Shown piece by piece: positions 43,800-52,149 of a stretch of 64,000 nucleotides of DNA. How positions within the stretch are numbered: the first letter of the stretch is position 1; the number at the start of each line of letters is the position of its first letter. Both the position numbers and the translations under genes were made by a program. The notes under the pieces are model-generated. The model was not told the origin of the DNA. It ran no database searches and was given only the letters and a program-made list of their open reading frames with translations. This DNA comes from Paraburkholderia ginsengisoli NBRC 100965 (GTDB lineage Bacteria; Pseudomonadota; Gammaproteobacteria; Burkholderiales; Burkholderiaceae): the NCBI RefSeq assembly GCF_000739735.1, contig NZ_BBJF01000022.1, forward strand, positions 1 through 64,000. The letters are read 5' to 3'.

Positions 43800-44546
43800 A
43801 TGAACGACGCCACGTTCCCCGCCCTCGCAGACGCCCGCCCGAACCGGCCCGAGCGGCTGGCGCGCGCCGACCTGGCGCGGCTGTTTGCCACCTGCGCGTG
43901 GTTTCGGGCGCTTGCCGCCGAGCATCAGGTGCTGGTCCTCGCCACCGCGCACGCCGAGCATCTGGAAGGCGGCGCGTGGATCGCGCGCCGTCAGGAGCCG
44001 TCGGATTACTGGATCGGCGTGCATTCCGGACTCATCAAGCTCGCAATCTACAACGCTTCCGGGCGCAGTTGCACGCTGTCGGGCGTGCCGCCCGGCGGCT
44101 GGTTCGGCGAAGGTAGCGTGATCAAGCGGGAACTGCGCAAGTACGACGTGGCGGCGATCCAGCCGTCGCTCGTCATGTTCGTGCCGTCCGCGACGTTCCA
44201 TGCGCTACTGGAGTCCAGCCTGCCGTTTACCGGCTTCGTGATCCGGCAGTTGAACAACCGCATGGGCGAATTCATCGCGTCGATTCAGAATAGCCGGCTG
44301 CTGGATGTGGATGCGCGCCTCGCGCAATCGCTCGCTCAATTGTTCAATCCGGATCTTTACCCTGATGCGGGGCGCACGCTCGCCATTTCACAGGAAGAAG
44401 TGGGCCTGCTGGCGGGCGTCTCGCGGCAGCGGATCAATCAGGCGCTACAGAACCTCGAGAAGCTGCAGATCTTGCGCCTCTCGTACAACCAGATCGACGT
44501 GCTGGATCTCGATCGCCTCAGCGCGTTCGGTCGGGAGCAGATCTAG
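43800..44546 (+). CDS. Crp/Fnr family transcriptional regulator
   Basis: A 248-residue regulator. Residues about 35-150 form a cyclic-nucleotide-binding-like barrel (SDYWIGVHSGLIKLAIY; GVPPGGWFGEGSVI) and the C-terminus has a Crp winged helix (ISQEEVGLLAGVSRQRINQALQNLE, about 197-220). There is no cysteine cluster like Fnr. The residue facing DNA that is glutamate in Crp (RETVGR) is glutamine here (RQRINQ), which fits an altered half-site. It is divergent from the acyl-CoA synthetase; the dyad at 43723 is the likely target. The ligand is unknown; members of this type may sense no cAMP at all. Confidence 0.9.
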   Translation: MNDATFPALADARPNRPERLARADLARLFATCAWFRALAAEHQVLVLATAHAEHLEGGAWIARRQEPSDYWIGVHSGLIKLAIYNASGRSCTLSGVPPGGWFGEGSVIKRELRKYDVAAIQPSLVMFVPSATFHALLESSLPFTGFVIRQLNNRMGEFIASIQNSRLLDVDARLAQSLAQLFNPDLYPDAGRTLAISQEEVGLLAGVSRQRINQALQNLEKLQILRLSYNQIDVLDLDRLSAFGREQI

Positions 44547-44581
44547 CGGCAACGGCGCGGAGTTCGCGGACACCGGGCCGG

Positions 44582-44615
44582 AAAAAAAAACCGTCACTGG
44601 TTGCCCATGTGACGG
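44582..44615 (-). terminator. Intrinsic terminator, minus strand
   Basis: Read on the minus strand, GCCGTCAC and GTGACGG form a GC-rich stem followed by a run of nine T. It would end transcription of the transposase-like gene at 44658-45011 and lies just after the Crp/Fnr gene stop, so it could also limit read-through there. Confidence 0.85.
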
Positions 44616-44657
44616 CTTGCATTTATCGCCGCGCAAAGAGACGCAGCCCTGAACGAT

Positions 44658-45011
44658 CTAAGCTTCACGCACACTGCTCTTGCGCACGATGCGTCGCTCC
44701 AGAATCGCATCGGTCTCGAAGAGCGCCAAAGCGACGGCTCTTAGCACGCCGGAGCGCTTCCAACGCAGGTAATAACGATGCGCGGTCTGATACGCCACGT
44801 ACCGGTCGGGCATCGCGCTCCAAGGCTCGCGTGTGTGCAACACCCACATCACACTGTTCAGCACCCGACGAATATCGATCGTCGGACGCCCGCGACGGGG
44901 TCCGTGGTCCAGCATTTCAGGCAGCAGCGGCGCGATGCTTTGCCACTGCTCGTCGGTCAGATCCTGAAAGGCCGGCCAATAATCCGGAAGGTTCGCAGGG
45001 AGAGTATTCAT
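44658..45011 (-). CDS. Orphan IS5-type transposase N-terminal domain protein
   Basis: A 117-residue protein resembling the DUF4096-type N-terminal domain of IS5/IS402-family transposases (LTDEQWQSIAPLLPE, GRPTIDIRRVLNSVMWVLHTREPWSAMP and YQTAHRYYLRWKRSGVL). The DDE catalytic domain is absent. I see no terminal inverted repeats or target duplication around it, so it is not a mobile element as it stands. The frame is intact, with its own terminator, which argues for a domesticated DNA-binding protein rather than fresh debris. It lies between the Crp/Fnr gene and a porin. Confidence 0.7.
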   Translation of the reverse strand: MNTLPANLPDYWPAFQDLTDEQWQSIAPLLPEMLDHGPRRGRPTIDIRRVLNSVMWVLHTREPWSAMPDRYVAYQTAHRYYLRWKRSGVLRAVALALFETDAILERRIVRKSSVREA

Positions 45012-45287
45012 GCAGTAAGAACGCGCACATGCCGCCCACGTGCTGGCGTCGCCGCGAATTAGGGTCTATGAGATCAGTTAATTTGAGATTAACCGAAGCC
45101 TGCATTCGCGAAAGTTAATTCTTGTCAGACCCGTCCGCGCAATTGCCAAAAAGCACAATACGTTATTGCATCAAAGCGCCGATGGCGCGGCGAAGGCCGT
45201 GGTCTATCATCGGCGCGCCCGGCGCGAGGCTGACTGCGCGCGCCGCGTTTGAATTAAAAATCCATAACCGCATCTGCAGGAATTCCA

Positions 45288-46427
45288 GTGAGACAAATAA
45301 GACTCCTCAAAACTGCCGCACTCGTAGGCGGGGCTGCCCTCGCCGTGACATCCGAACAGGCCGTCGCGCAAAGTTCAATCACGCTATACGGTGTCGCCGA
45401 CGTAAGCGTGCGGTATCTGACGAACTCCAACGCGAAGAACGACAACCGCCTGTACATGACGAACGGCGCGATCACCAATAGCCGCTGGGGTCTGCGCGGC
45501 TCGGAAGATCTCGGCAGCGGACTGAAGGCGATCTTCGATCTGGAAAGCGGTATCAATCTGCAGGACGGCTCCGCCTCGGACAGCCAGCGGATCTTCAACC
45601 GCAACGCGTACGTGGGCCTGAGCAGCCCGTACGGCACGCTCACGTTGGGCCGTCAGAAGACACCCTTGTTCGATCTGCTCGGCGATACCTACGACCCGCT
45701 CACAGTCGGCAATTACGCTGAGAATTCCTGGCTGCCCGGCGCGCTCGGCGCGGGGCTCTACGCGGACAACGCGGTCAAATACACGGGCACGTACAAAGGG
45801 CTGACTCTCGCCGCAATGTACTCGTTCGGCACCAACTCGCAGTCGACGGGCGAGGACGGCTTCTCCGGCCAGATCCCGGGCCATCTCGGCGCGGGCAATA
45901 TGTACGGCTTCACATTGTCGTACGCGGCGGGGCCGCTGAGCGTCGCGGCGGGCGTGCAGCAGAACAGCGACAACAGCAATCACAAGCAGACTATCTTCAA
46001 CGCCAATGCAGTGTACGCATTCAGCTCGGCGAAGGTGTATGTCGGCTATCTGCATTCGAAGGACGACACCGGCTTCGTCGACAGCGCGCTCGCGCAGCAG
46101 ACACTGGTGCCGGGCGTCGATATCGTGAAGGGATCGGGTCGTATCGACAACGGTCCGTTCGCCGGGCTCGCGTGGCAGGCCACGCCCGCACTCACGCTGA
46201 CCGGCGCGGCGTACTACGACCACATGTCCAATGCGGCGATCGGCAACGGTCAGGTGGGCAGCGGCTATCGCTATACGTTCGTGGCACTGGCTGAATATGC
46301 ATTGTCGAAGCGCACCGAGGTGTACGGTACGGTCGATTTCGACAAGGTGTCGGGCGCGGCGTCAGTCGAGTTGCCGGGCCGCAGCAATCAGACCGGCGTT
46401 GCGCTCGGTCTGCGCACGATTTTCTAA
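45288..46427 (+). CDS. Gram-negative porin (first of a convergent pair)
   Basis: A 379-residue outer-membrane porin of the Burkholderia OmpC-like type. It has an N-terminal signal peptide ending VAQSS, then SITLYGVADVSVRYLTN, the classic strand-1 start (SSVTLYG in relatives). A loop-3-like section and repeated alternating beta strands follow, and the C-terminal residue is phenylalanine (VALGLRTIF), needed for outer-membrane insertion. It should form trimeric channels for small solutes. It is convergent with the second porin gene, with three stem-loops between them. Substrate selectivity is unknown. Confidence 0.93.
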   Translation: MRQIRLLKTAALVGGAALAVTSEQAVAQSSITLYGVADVSVRYLTNSNAKNDNRLYMTNGAITNSRWGLRGSEDLGSGLKAIFDLESGINLQDGSASDSQRIFNRNAYVGLSSPYGTLTLGRQKTPLFDLLGDTYDPLTVGNYAENSWLPGALGAGLYADNAVKYTGTYKGLTLAAMYSFGTNSQSTGEDGFSGQIPGHLGAGNMYGFTLSYAAGPLSVAAGVQQNSDNSNHKQTIFNANAVYAFSSAKVYVGYLHSKDDTGFVDSALAQQTLVPGVDIVKGSGRIDNGPFAGLAWQATPALTLTGAAYYDHMSNAAIGNGQVGSGYRYTFVALAEYALSKRTEVYGTVDFDKVSGAASVELPGRSNQTGVALGLRTIF

Positions 46428-46430
46428 ATC

Positions 46431-46485
46431 GCGCCTCGAGGTCCGTGAGGACCTCGAGGCGCGCGGCATTCAGCTTGCCGCGCGC
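46431..46485. repeat. Two overlapping strong hairpins
   Basis: A 15-bp perfect stem with a GTGA loop spans 46431-46464, and a second 9-bp stem (CGCGCGGCA / TGCCGCGCG) spans 46461-46485. They share four bases, so only one can form fully at a time. They lie after the first porin and may protect its 3' end or back up termination. Confidence 0.6.
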
Positions 46486-46488
46486 ATA

Positions 46489-46518
46489 AAAAAAGGTGCC
46501 GCGAACGGCACCTTTTTG
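46489..46518. terminator. Bidirectional terminator between the porins
   Basis: GGTGCCG (46496-46502), a CGAA loop and CGGCACC (46507-46513) form a 7-bp stem, flanked by A7 on the left and T5 on the right. It can end transcription from either porin gene. Confidence 0.85.
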
Positions 46519-46543
46519 TCCTGCAACCAGCTTCTGCTGAAGC

Positions 46544-47686
46544 TTAGAAGCGGTGACGCAGACCGACCGTAGCAGCCGTCTGGTTCTTCGACGACGACGT
46601 CGGAACCGTGTTGTCGCCGCTGTAGATCGAAGCGACACCGCCGTCGCCCATTGCGTGCTGGTACACGGCTTGAGCGTAGACGTCCGTACGACGCGACAGC
46701 GAGTAGTCAGCTTGCAGGCCGATCTGGTGGTAACGGGTCTTCATGTCGTTGCCGTCAGCGTTTTCGCCGTAGCCACGTGCGTCGGTGAACGTGTATGCAA
46801 CGCCCAGGCCCAGAGCCGGGGTCACGTTGTACTTGGCGTTGACTTCGTAGTTGTTCGAACGACCTTGACGTTGGCCGGCTGCTGCGCCAACCAGGTTGTC
46901 GATACGCGACTGCGTGAACGCAGCACCGACCGTTGCCGGGCCGAATGCGTACGAAGCAGCTGCGCCGAATTGACGTTGACGGAACTGACCGTCGATCGGG
47001 CCTGCGGTGTTCGCCACGACGCCGTCAGATGCGCCGGTGGTGTTGCCAGCCGGGTTGTTCTGCTGTGCGTAAGCAGCGCCCAGATGCAGGCCTTGCCACT
47101 GGTATGCAGCACCAACGCTGTACTGGCGGTTGTTGGCGAATGCACCAGCCTGGTTCGAGAAGCCGTACGTGCCGCCGAACGTGAAGCCAGCGTAGTTAGC
47201 GCTCGAGTACTTGATCGAGTTGTTGACCGACAGGCCGCCGTTCGTGTTCAGGTTGTCGTTGTTGAACGGGTGCGCGAAGTACGTGCCGCCCCAGCTGCCC
47301 GTTGCGGTCAGCGGTGCCAGGTAGTCTTGAGCTGCGTCGTATTGACGGCCCAGGGTAACCGTACCGAATTGCGAGCTCGACAGACCGACGAATGCCTGAC
47401 GGTTGAACATGCCGCCGTTGTTACCGAAGCGGCCGTTGTTGATGCCGAAGCCGCTTTCCAGCGTGAAGATTGCCTTCAGACCGTTGCCCAGGTCTTCCGA
47501 ACCACGCAGGCCGAACATGCTTTGGTTGATGCCGCCGCTACCTGCTGCCCACTTGGAGTTGTGGTCAACGTTGCTGGTGTACGTCAGGCCCGCGTCCAAC
47601 AGACCATACAGGGTCACGCTGCTTTGTGCGTGAGCGACGGATGCGAACGATGCGGCAACCGCAACGACGATGAGACTCTTCTTCAT
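46544..47686 (-). CDS. Gram-negative porin (second of a convergent pair)
   Basis: A 380-residue porin of the same family as the one at 45288. The start at 47686 gives a clean signal peptide (MKKSLIVVAVAASFASVAHA) and the strand-1 block QSSVTLYGLLDAGLTYTSN; the longer frame upstream is not coding-like. The last residue is phenylalanine (TVGLRHRF). An abundant-protein codon pattern and an Asn/Gly-rich loop region are seen. It is probably a major porin, and the convergent partner may be a paralogue used under other conditions. Specific substrates are not known. Confidence 0.94.
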   Translation of the reverse strand: MKKSLIVVAVAASFASVAHAQSSVTLYGLLDAGLTYTSNVDHNSKWAAGSGGINQSMFGLRGSEDLGNGLKAIFTLESGFGINNGRFGNNGGMFNRQAFVGLSSSQFGTVTLGRQYDAAQDYLAPLTATGSWGGTYFAHPFNNDNLNTNGGLSVNNSIKYSSANYAGFTFGGTYGFSNQAGAFANNRQYSVGAAYQWQGLHLGAAYAQQNNPAGNTTGASDGVVANTAGPIDGQFRQRQFGAAASYAFGPATVGAAFTQSRIDNLVGAAAGQRQGRSNNYEVNAKYNVTPALGLGVAYTFTDARGYGENADGNDMKTRYHQIGLQADYSLSRRTDVYAQAVYQHAMGDGGVASIYSGDNTVPTSSSKNQTAATVGLRHRF

Positions 47687-48736
47687 GTGGGACTCCAAGT
47701 TCGATAAATTTACGCGGGGAGCGGGACCTGCCTCAGCAGCGCATGGGTCGCATGTGCTGCCGCCCTGTTGGCCAAACCGCTTCCGATTGGCCGGGCACCC
47801 TTCAAACGAAGCGTGAGTGTAGGGGGACACCCTAGTAGCGGCGCGGGCAATTTACACAACAGGATTTTTCAAAATCCGCAACAATCCTTGAGCGGACGGC
47901 ATTAAGTTGTTGTTTTTTAGGCATTTATCGCAATCTCCGTCGCGGAAGATGGCTGCTCTAGCCATAAGTAATTCACAACCTCTCAATATTCGAAGTTGTG
48001 CATATGCAACACGTTTTAATACGCTCGACGTAATCGGGTCGGAACGATTAAAGATTCACTTCGATGCGATGCCCGAAAATAAGGCAATTGGGTGGCCGCA
48101 TTGGAAGGCCGCTGAAAATTTATTTTGAAAGGCCGGGAACTTAATTGAGTTAATGCTGTCTCTGCGTCGGTCGTCCAATTAGACGACTTTATTGCTGAAC
48201 GATTAATTCGTTTCACAGCGTTTCGAATTAATGCTTGTGAATAGTTGATGCGGCACGCCGCAACTACGTCCTTGCGATGCGATGCCAGGCGCTTGGGAAC
48301 CCCCGGATTCTTCCTTCTCGCCCGGAGGGGCGACGCCCCCTCCGCGTCAGCGCCTCTGCCGAGCGTGCGTGCGTCAAAAGGGAGAAGCCTTCAGCACGGG
48401 CGTTGCCCGGAGATGAATTGCGGCGCCGACCGCCGCGTAACACGGTCCGTGCTGAAAGCGGATGGCAAACGTCGAACAGCCTTCCTTAAATTTAACGGCC
48501 GAGCCGATCTCTTTTTCACGCGGAGTTCCCCTGATTTCGGAGCAGCGCGACGTGAGCAGTTCTCCAATAGGCCTGCTCGCTCGAATCTCGCCACTCTCGG
48601 ACATCGCGCAGCGCGATACAGTGCCCGCCGCTGTCGACGCGGACTGTAGAAATTGCCTTTAGATCACAACGAAACTTTCAACGCCCGCCCTGGGTGAGCC
48701 TTCCCACAGTGCGAGGGTCATCTCGCGCCATCGGGA
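47687..48736. other. Gene-poor, partly AT-rich gap
   Basis: About one kilobase without a convincing gene. Bases 47880-48245 are clearly more AT-rich than the genome average. They include a dyad GTCGTC-N6-GACGAC at 48170-48187. From 48250 the composition returns to GC-rich, with overlapping frames in several phases that look like chance. The porin promoter lies near 47687-47850. Remnants of lost or acquired DNA are possible. Confidence 0.5.
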
Positions 48737-48961
48737 TTAGTGGCGATCGAGCGGCGAGCGCGCCCGGTCGTCGGGCTGTCCCGTCAGGAACGGCTCCAAA
48801 CCAAACAGCCAGGCAAAGCAAAAGGTGACGCGCGCCAGCGCGCCAACCTGCTTTCGCGACCCGGTGTCCCCGGCGCCGTCGAGCGGCATGGCTAGCGGTG
48901 GTAGCGGTGCCAGCGGTGGTTGAGACTGGGCCAATTCGGTAGCGGTGTGGTCGGAGCGCAT
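48737..48961 (-). CDS. Possible small hypothetical protein
   Basis: A 74-residue frame (MRSDHTATELAQSQPPLAPL, then a hydrophobic VTFCFAWLFGLEPFL, ending SPLDRH). One segment of about 16 hydrophobic residues could be a membrane span. A weak GAGAAAC precedes the ATG. I do not recognise a family. It may be a real small gene in an otherwise empty stretch, but the support is thin. Confidence 0.35.
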   Translation of the reverse strand: MRSDHTATELAQSQPPLAPLPPLAMPLDGAGDTGSRKQVGALARVTFCFAWLFGLEPFLTGQPDDRARSPLDRH

Positions 48962-49391
48962 GATGTTTCTCGTTATTGATATGGCGTGGAAGCCGACCTG
49001 CTGCAAATGACGTGCCACCTCCGCGGAACGAAGTTCGGACCGACTATGGGTAAGATTGCCGGCACACTGCAAACGCGTCTGTGCGGCAGACCGCTCAGGC
49101 TTGGCGGCGACTAGACCGCGGTGGTGACGATACCCAGCCCACAGGTTTCAATGACGAGCGTTATTCAGCGGCGCGCAAAAAGGAAGGTGATATTGCTTTA
49201 CACATAATCAGCCGATTAATAAACCGCCGCACACGCGAGACAAAAATAACCACGAGGCGCCTTCGAATTCGCCAGTTCAGCGGCGAATACTGGCCATACA
49301 ACAGCCGAATCGGAAATCCTTCAATTCGGTTGAATCAGACCACGCAAGCACCGCGACGTTGCACACTGGACACCTCGACTTCATGCAAAAC
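48962..49391. other. Intergenic region before the tRNA terminator
   Basis: A 430-base stretch with no supported gene. It becomes AT-rich after 49190. No promoter for the minus-strand tRNA is needed here, as it is transcribed from the other side. Nothing else was identified. Confidence 0.5.
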
Positions 49392-49423
49392 AAAAAGGGT
49401 TCCGAAAACTCGGAACCCTTTTT
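49392..49423. terminator. Terminator after the tRNA
   Basis: GGGTTCCGA and TCGGAACCC form a 9-bp stem with an AAAC loop (plus strand), flanked by A5 and T5. It therefore works on both strands and lies seven bases after the encoded CCA end of the minus-strand tRNA. Confidence 0.88.
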
Positions 49424-49430
49424 CATGCTT

Positions 49431-49518
49431 TGGTGGGCCGGGTGGGATTCGAACCCACGGTGGGATTTCTCCGGTGGATTATGAGTCCACTGCCTGCAAC
49501 CAGCACGGCGTCCAGCCC
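49431..49518 (-). tRNA. tRNA with CAU anticodon and class II shape (Ile2-like position)
   Basis: On the minus strand an 88-base tRNA can be folded. The 7-bp acceptor (GGGCTGG/CCGGCCC with one G-U) has an encoded CCA tail and A73 discriminator. The D stem is 3 bp (GCC/GGC), the anticodon stem GTGGA/TCCAC has loop CTCATAA (anticodon CAT), and the T arm is GTGGG-TTCGAAT-CCCAC. Between the anticodon and T stems lie 15 bases that fold as GGA-GAAA-TCC, a long variable arm. Position 8 is A instead of T and position 14 is T instead of A. E. coli ileX (Ile2, CAT) also lies downstream of rpoD, so Ile2 is the best guess by location and loop; the shape is not canonical. Confidence 0.75.
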
Positions 49519-49520
49519 AA

Positions 49521-49549
49521 GAAAAAGACCCGGTCTTGAAGGCCGGGCC
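49521..49549 (-). terminator. Terminator-like hairpin just before the tRNA
   Basis: On the minus strand GGCCCGG pairs with CCGGGTC (7 bp, one G-U) around a nine-base loop, followed by TCTTTTTC. The U-tract ends three bases before the tRNA 5' end. Either it backs up termination of rpoD, or it is an attenuator in a longer tRNA precursor. Confidence 0.7.
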
Positions 49550-49578
49550 TATTCGTCGATTGGCCGACATACTACACG

Positions 49579-49631
49579 AAAAAGGGGCCTCCGCAACCGC
49601 TTCGCTCGGGCGAAACAGCCGGGAGGCCCCC
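49579..49631 (-). terminator. rpoD terminator
   Basis: GGGGCCTCC (minus-strand sense, from 49630) pairs with GGAGGCCCC ending at 49584, across a 29-base loop that itself has a smaller GC stem, followed by TTTTT. It lies about 40 bases past the rpoD stop. Confidence 0.82.
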
Positions 49632-49670
49632 TCAACCGCTAGATCGTCCGCATGCGAACGCCCGCGTCGA

Positions 49671-52058
49671 TCAATTCCCCTCGAGGAACGACTTCAGCTT
49701 GTCAGACCGGCTCGGATGACGCAGCTTGCGCAGCGCCTTCGCTTCGATCTGACGGATCCGCTCACGCGTCACGTCGAACTGCTTGCCGACTTCTTCAAGC
49801 GTGTGGTCGGTGCTCATCTCGATGCCGAAACGCATACGCAGCACCTTCGCTTCGCGCGGCGTCAGCGAGTCGAGCACGTCCTTCACGACATCGCGCATGC
49901 TGGCGTGCAACGCGGCATCGGCCGGCGCAACCGTGTTGTTATCTTCGATGAAGTCGCCCAGATGCGAATCGTCGTCGTCACCGATCGGCGTTTCCATCGA
50001 GATCGGCTCCTTCGCGATCTTCATGATTTTGCGGATCTTGTCTTCCGGCATCTCCATCTTCTCGGCCAGCGTCGCCGGATCGGGCTCGAGGCCGGTTTCC
50101 TGCAGAATCTGCCGCGAGATGCGGTTCATCTTGTTGATCGTTTCGATCATGTGAACCGGAATCCGGATCGTGCGCGCCTGGTCGGCGATCGAACGCGTAA
50201 TGGCCTGGCGGATCCACCACGTCGCATACGTGGAGAACTTGTACCCGCGACGATATTCGAACTTGTCGACCGCCTTCATCAGGCCGATATTGCCTTCCTG
50301 AATCAGGTCGAGGAATTGCAGACCACGGTTCGTGTATTTCTTCGCAATCGAGATCACGAGACGCAGATTCGCCTCGGTCATTTCGCGCTTCGCCTGACGC
50401 GCCTTCAGTTCGCCGGCCGCCATCTGACGGTTGGTTTCCTTCAGGTCCTTCAGCGGCAGCACAACACGCGCCTGCAGATCCAGCAGACGTTGCTGCTGTT
50501 CGCGGATCGCCGGGATGTTACGGGTGAGGATCGCGCTATATGCATGACCTTCGGCGACGATCTTGTCGGCCCACTCCAGATCCGTTTCGCTACCCGGGAA
50601 CCGCGCGATGAATTCCGCACGCGGCATGCCGCACTTGTCGACCACCGTGTGCAGAATCTGACGCTCGACCTGACGTACCTCGTCCACCTGCGCGCGCAGC
50701 GTGTCGCACAGACGCTCGACCGTGCGCGCGGTGAAGCGGATCGTCATCAATTCGTTCTGGATCGTTTCCTGCGCTTTCAGGTACGACTTGGATTTGTAGC
50801 CTTCCTTCTCGAACGCGCGACGCATCTTGTCGAACCATTCGCTGATCATCGCGAATTTTTCGAGCGACGCGCGCTTGAGCGCTTCCATCTGCGCCGCATT
50901 GGCGGTGGCCTGCGCGGTGCCGTCGTCTTCTTCCTCGTCTTCGGCGTCCTCTTCCTCAGCTTCCTCGTCTTCGCTCTCGATCGCTTCCGCTTCCTGCGCG
51001 GAGAAGCCGTCCGCGTCTTCCGCGTTGGCGTCGATCAGACCGTCGACCAGCTCGTCGATACGAATCTCTTCATTCGCGACGCGCTCGGCCATCGCCAGGA
51101 TGTCGGCGATCGTGGTCGGGCACGCGGAAATGGCTATCACCATGTGCTTCAGGCCGTCTTCGATCCGCTTCGCGATCTCGATTTCGCCTTCACGCGTGAG
51201 CAGCTCGACCGTGCCCATCTCGCGCATGTACATGCGGACCGGGTCGGTGGTGCGGCCGAATTCGGAGTCTACGGTGGACAGCGCGACTTCCGCTTCCTCT
51301 TCCACTTCGTCATCCGACGAAGCGGCGGGCGCGTTGTCGTTCAGCAGCAGCGTTTCAGCGTCCGGGGCCTGCTCGTAGACCGCCACGCCCATGTCGTTGA
51401 ACGTGCTGATGATGCCTTCGATCGCCTCGGTTTCGGTGAAGTTGTCCGGGAGGTGGTCGTTGATTTCAGCGTAGGTGAGGAAGCCGCGCTCCTTGCCGAG
51501 CTTGATCAGCGCGCGCAGTTTGGAGCGGCGTTCTTCGAGTTCCTCCACCGTGCCAGGCTGCGACGACGCGAACGCATCCTTCAGCAGCGCCTTTTCCTTG
51601 GCGCGACGGTCACGAGCCTTGACCTTTTCCACCTTGCCCGGTGCGGCGGCAGGGGTTTCTTCGGTCTGGGTTGCATCGTCATCGACGGGTACTTCGTTCA
51701 GCTTTTTCGTCATGGAGTTCGCCGTACCGGCTGTAGTCTCGACTCGCGGCTGGTGGACAACAGCCGGTAGAACCGTGGATCCTGAAGTCTCGCGCACTAC
51801 CGCATCGTCCTGCGCGGCAGCCGCTTCCCTTGCGCTTCTGACACCCGGCCGCTTCGCAGCCGGCACAGCTTTCGACACCCTGACCGGATCAGCGCGCGCA
51901 GCCGAACCAGTCGAGGATTTCTTCCCGGCAGCCGGTGCAACACTGACAGCAGACGTTTTTCTGGCGGAAGAAACTAACCTGGCCTCGGTGACCTTTCTGG
52001 TCGGCTCCTTGGAGCGTGTGCCCGTGTTCGCTTGATTTCCGCCTGTAGTCTTTGCCAT
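49671..52058 (-). CDS. rpoD: RNA polymerase primary sigma factor RpoD
   Basis: A 795-residue housekeeping sigma-70. Region 1.1 (about 160-240), an acidic non-conserved insert (DEEAEEEDAEDEEED), region 2 (KFEYRRGYKFSTYATWWIRQAITRSIADQARTIR, the -10 recognition and melting core) and region 4 (TLEEVGKQFDVTRERIRQIEAKALRKLRHPSR, the -35 reader) are all present. The first 150 residues are an Ala/Lys/Thr-rich extension longer than in E. coli, usual for Burkholderiales. It is last in the rpsU-yqeY-dnaG-rpoD operon, 91 bases after dnaG. A terminator follows. Confidence 0.97.
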   Translation of the reverse strand: MAKTTGGNQANTGTRSKEPTRKVTEARLVSSARKTSAVSVAPAAGKKSSTGSAARADPVRVSKAVPAAKRPGVRSAREAAAAQDDAVVRETSGSTVLPAVVHQPRVETTAGTANSMTKKLNEVPVDDDATQTEETPAAAPGKVEKVKARDRRAKEKALLKDAFASSQPGTVEELEERRSKLRALIKLGKERGFLTYAEINDHLPDNFTETEAIEGIISTFNDMGVAVYEQAPDAETLLLNDNAPAASSDDEVEEEAEVALSTVDSEFGRTTDPVRMYMREMGTVELLTREGEIEIAKRIEDGLKHMVIAISACPTTIADILAMAERVANEEIRIDELVDGLIDANAEDADGFSAQEAEAIESEDEEAEEEDAEDEEEDDGTAQATANAAQMEALKRASLEKFAMISEWFDKMRRAFEKEGYKSKSYLKAQETIQNELMTIRFTARTVERLCDTLRAQVDEVRQVERQILHTVVDKCGMPRAEFIARFPGSETDLEWADKIVAEGHAYSAILTRNIPAIREQQQRLLDLQARVVLPLKDLKETNRQMAAGELKARQAKREMTEANLRLVISIAKKYTNRGLQFLDLIQEGNIGLMKAVDKFEYRRGYKFSTYATWWIRQAITRSIADQARTIRIPVHMIETINKMNRISRQILQETGLEPDPATLAEKMEMPEDKIRKIMKIAKEPISMETPIGDDDDSHLGDFIEDNNTVAPADAALHASMRDVVKDVLDSLTPREAKVLRMRFGIEMSTDHTLEEVGKQFDVTRERIRQIEAKALRKLRHPSRSDKLKSFLEGN

Positions 52059-52149
52059 CGCATCGCCTTTTCGCCTTTGCTAGGAAAACCCTTGAAAAAC
52101 AAACCGCTAGAAACCTTTTATTATACCACCCAAGGTTTCCGCCTCTCCC

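Noticed and set aside
44658..45011. A complete insertion sequence
   Set aside because: Only the N-terminal domain is present, with no catalytic domain, terminal repeats or target duplication visible.
48245..48649. 134-codon plus-strand frame in the gap after the porins
   Set aside because: Arg-rich with frames open in several phases at once, and no start signal. It looks like chance in GC-rich DNA.
49536..51770. Plus-strand open frame of 744 codons across rpoD
   Set aside because: rpoD on the minus strand explains this DNA fully; the plus frame has no recognisable protein features.
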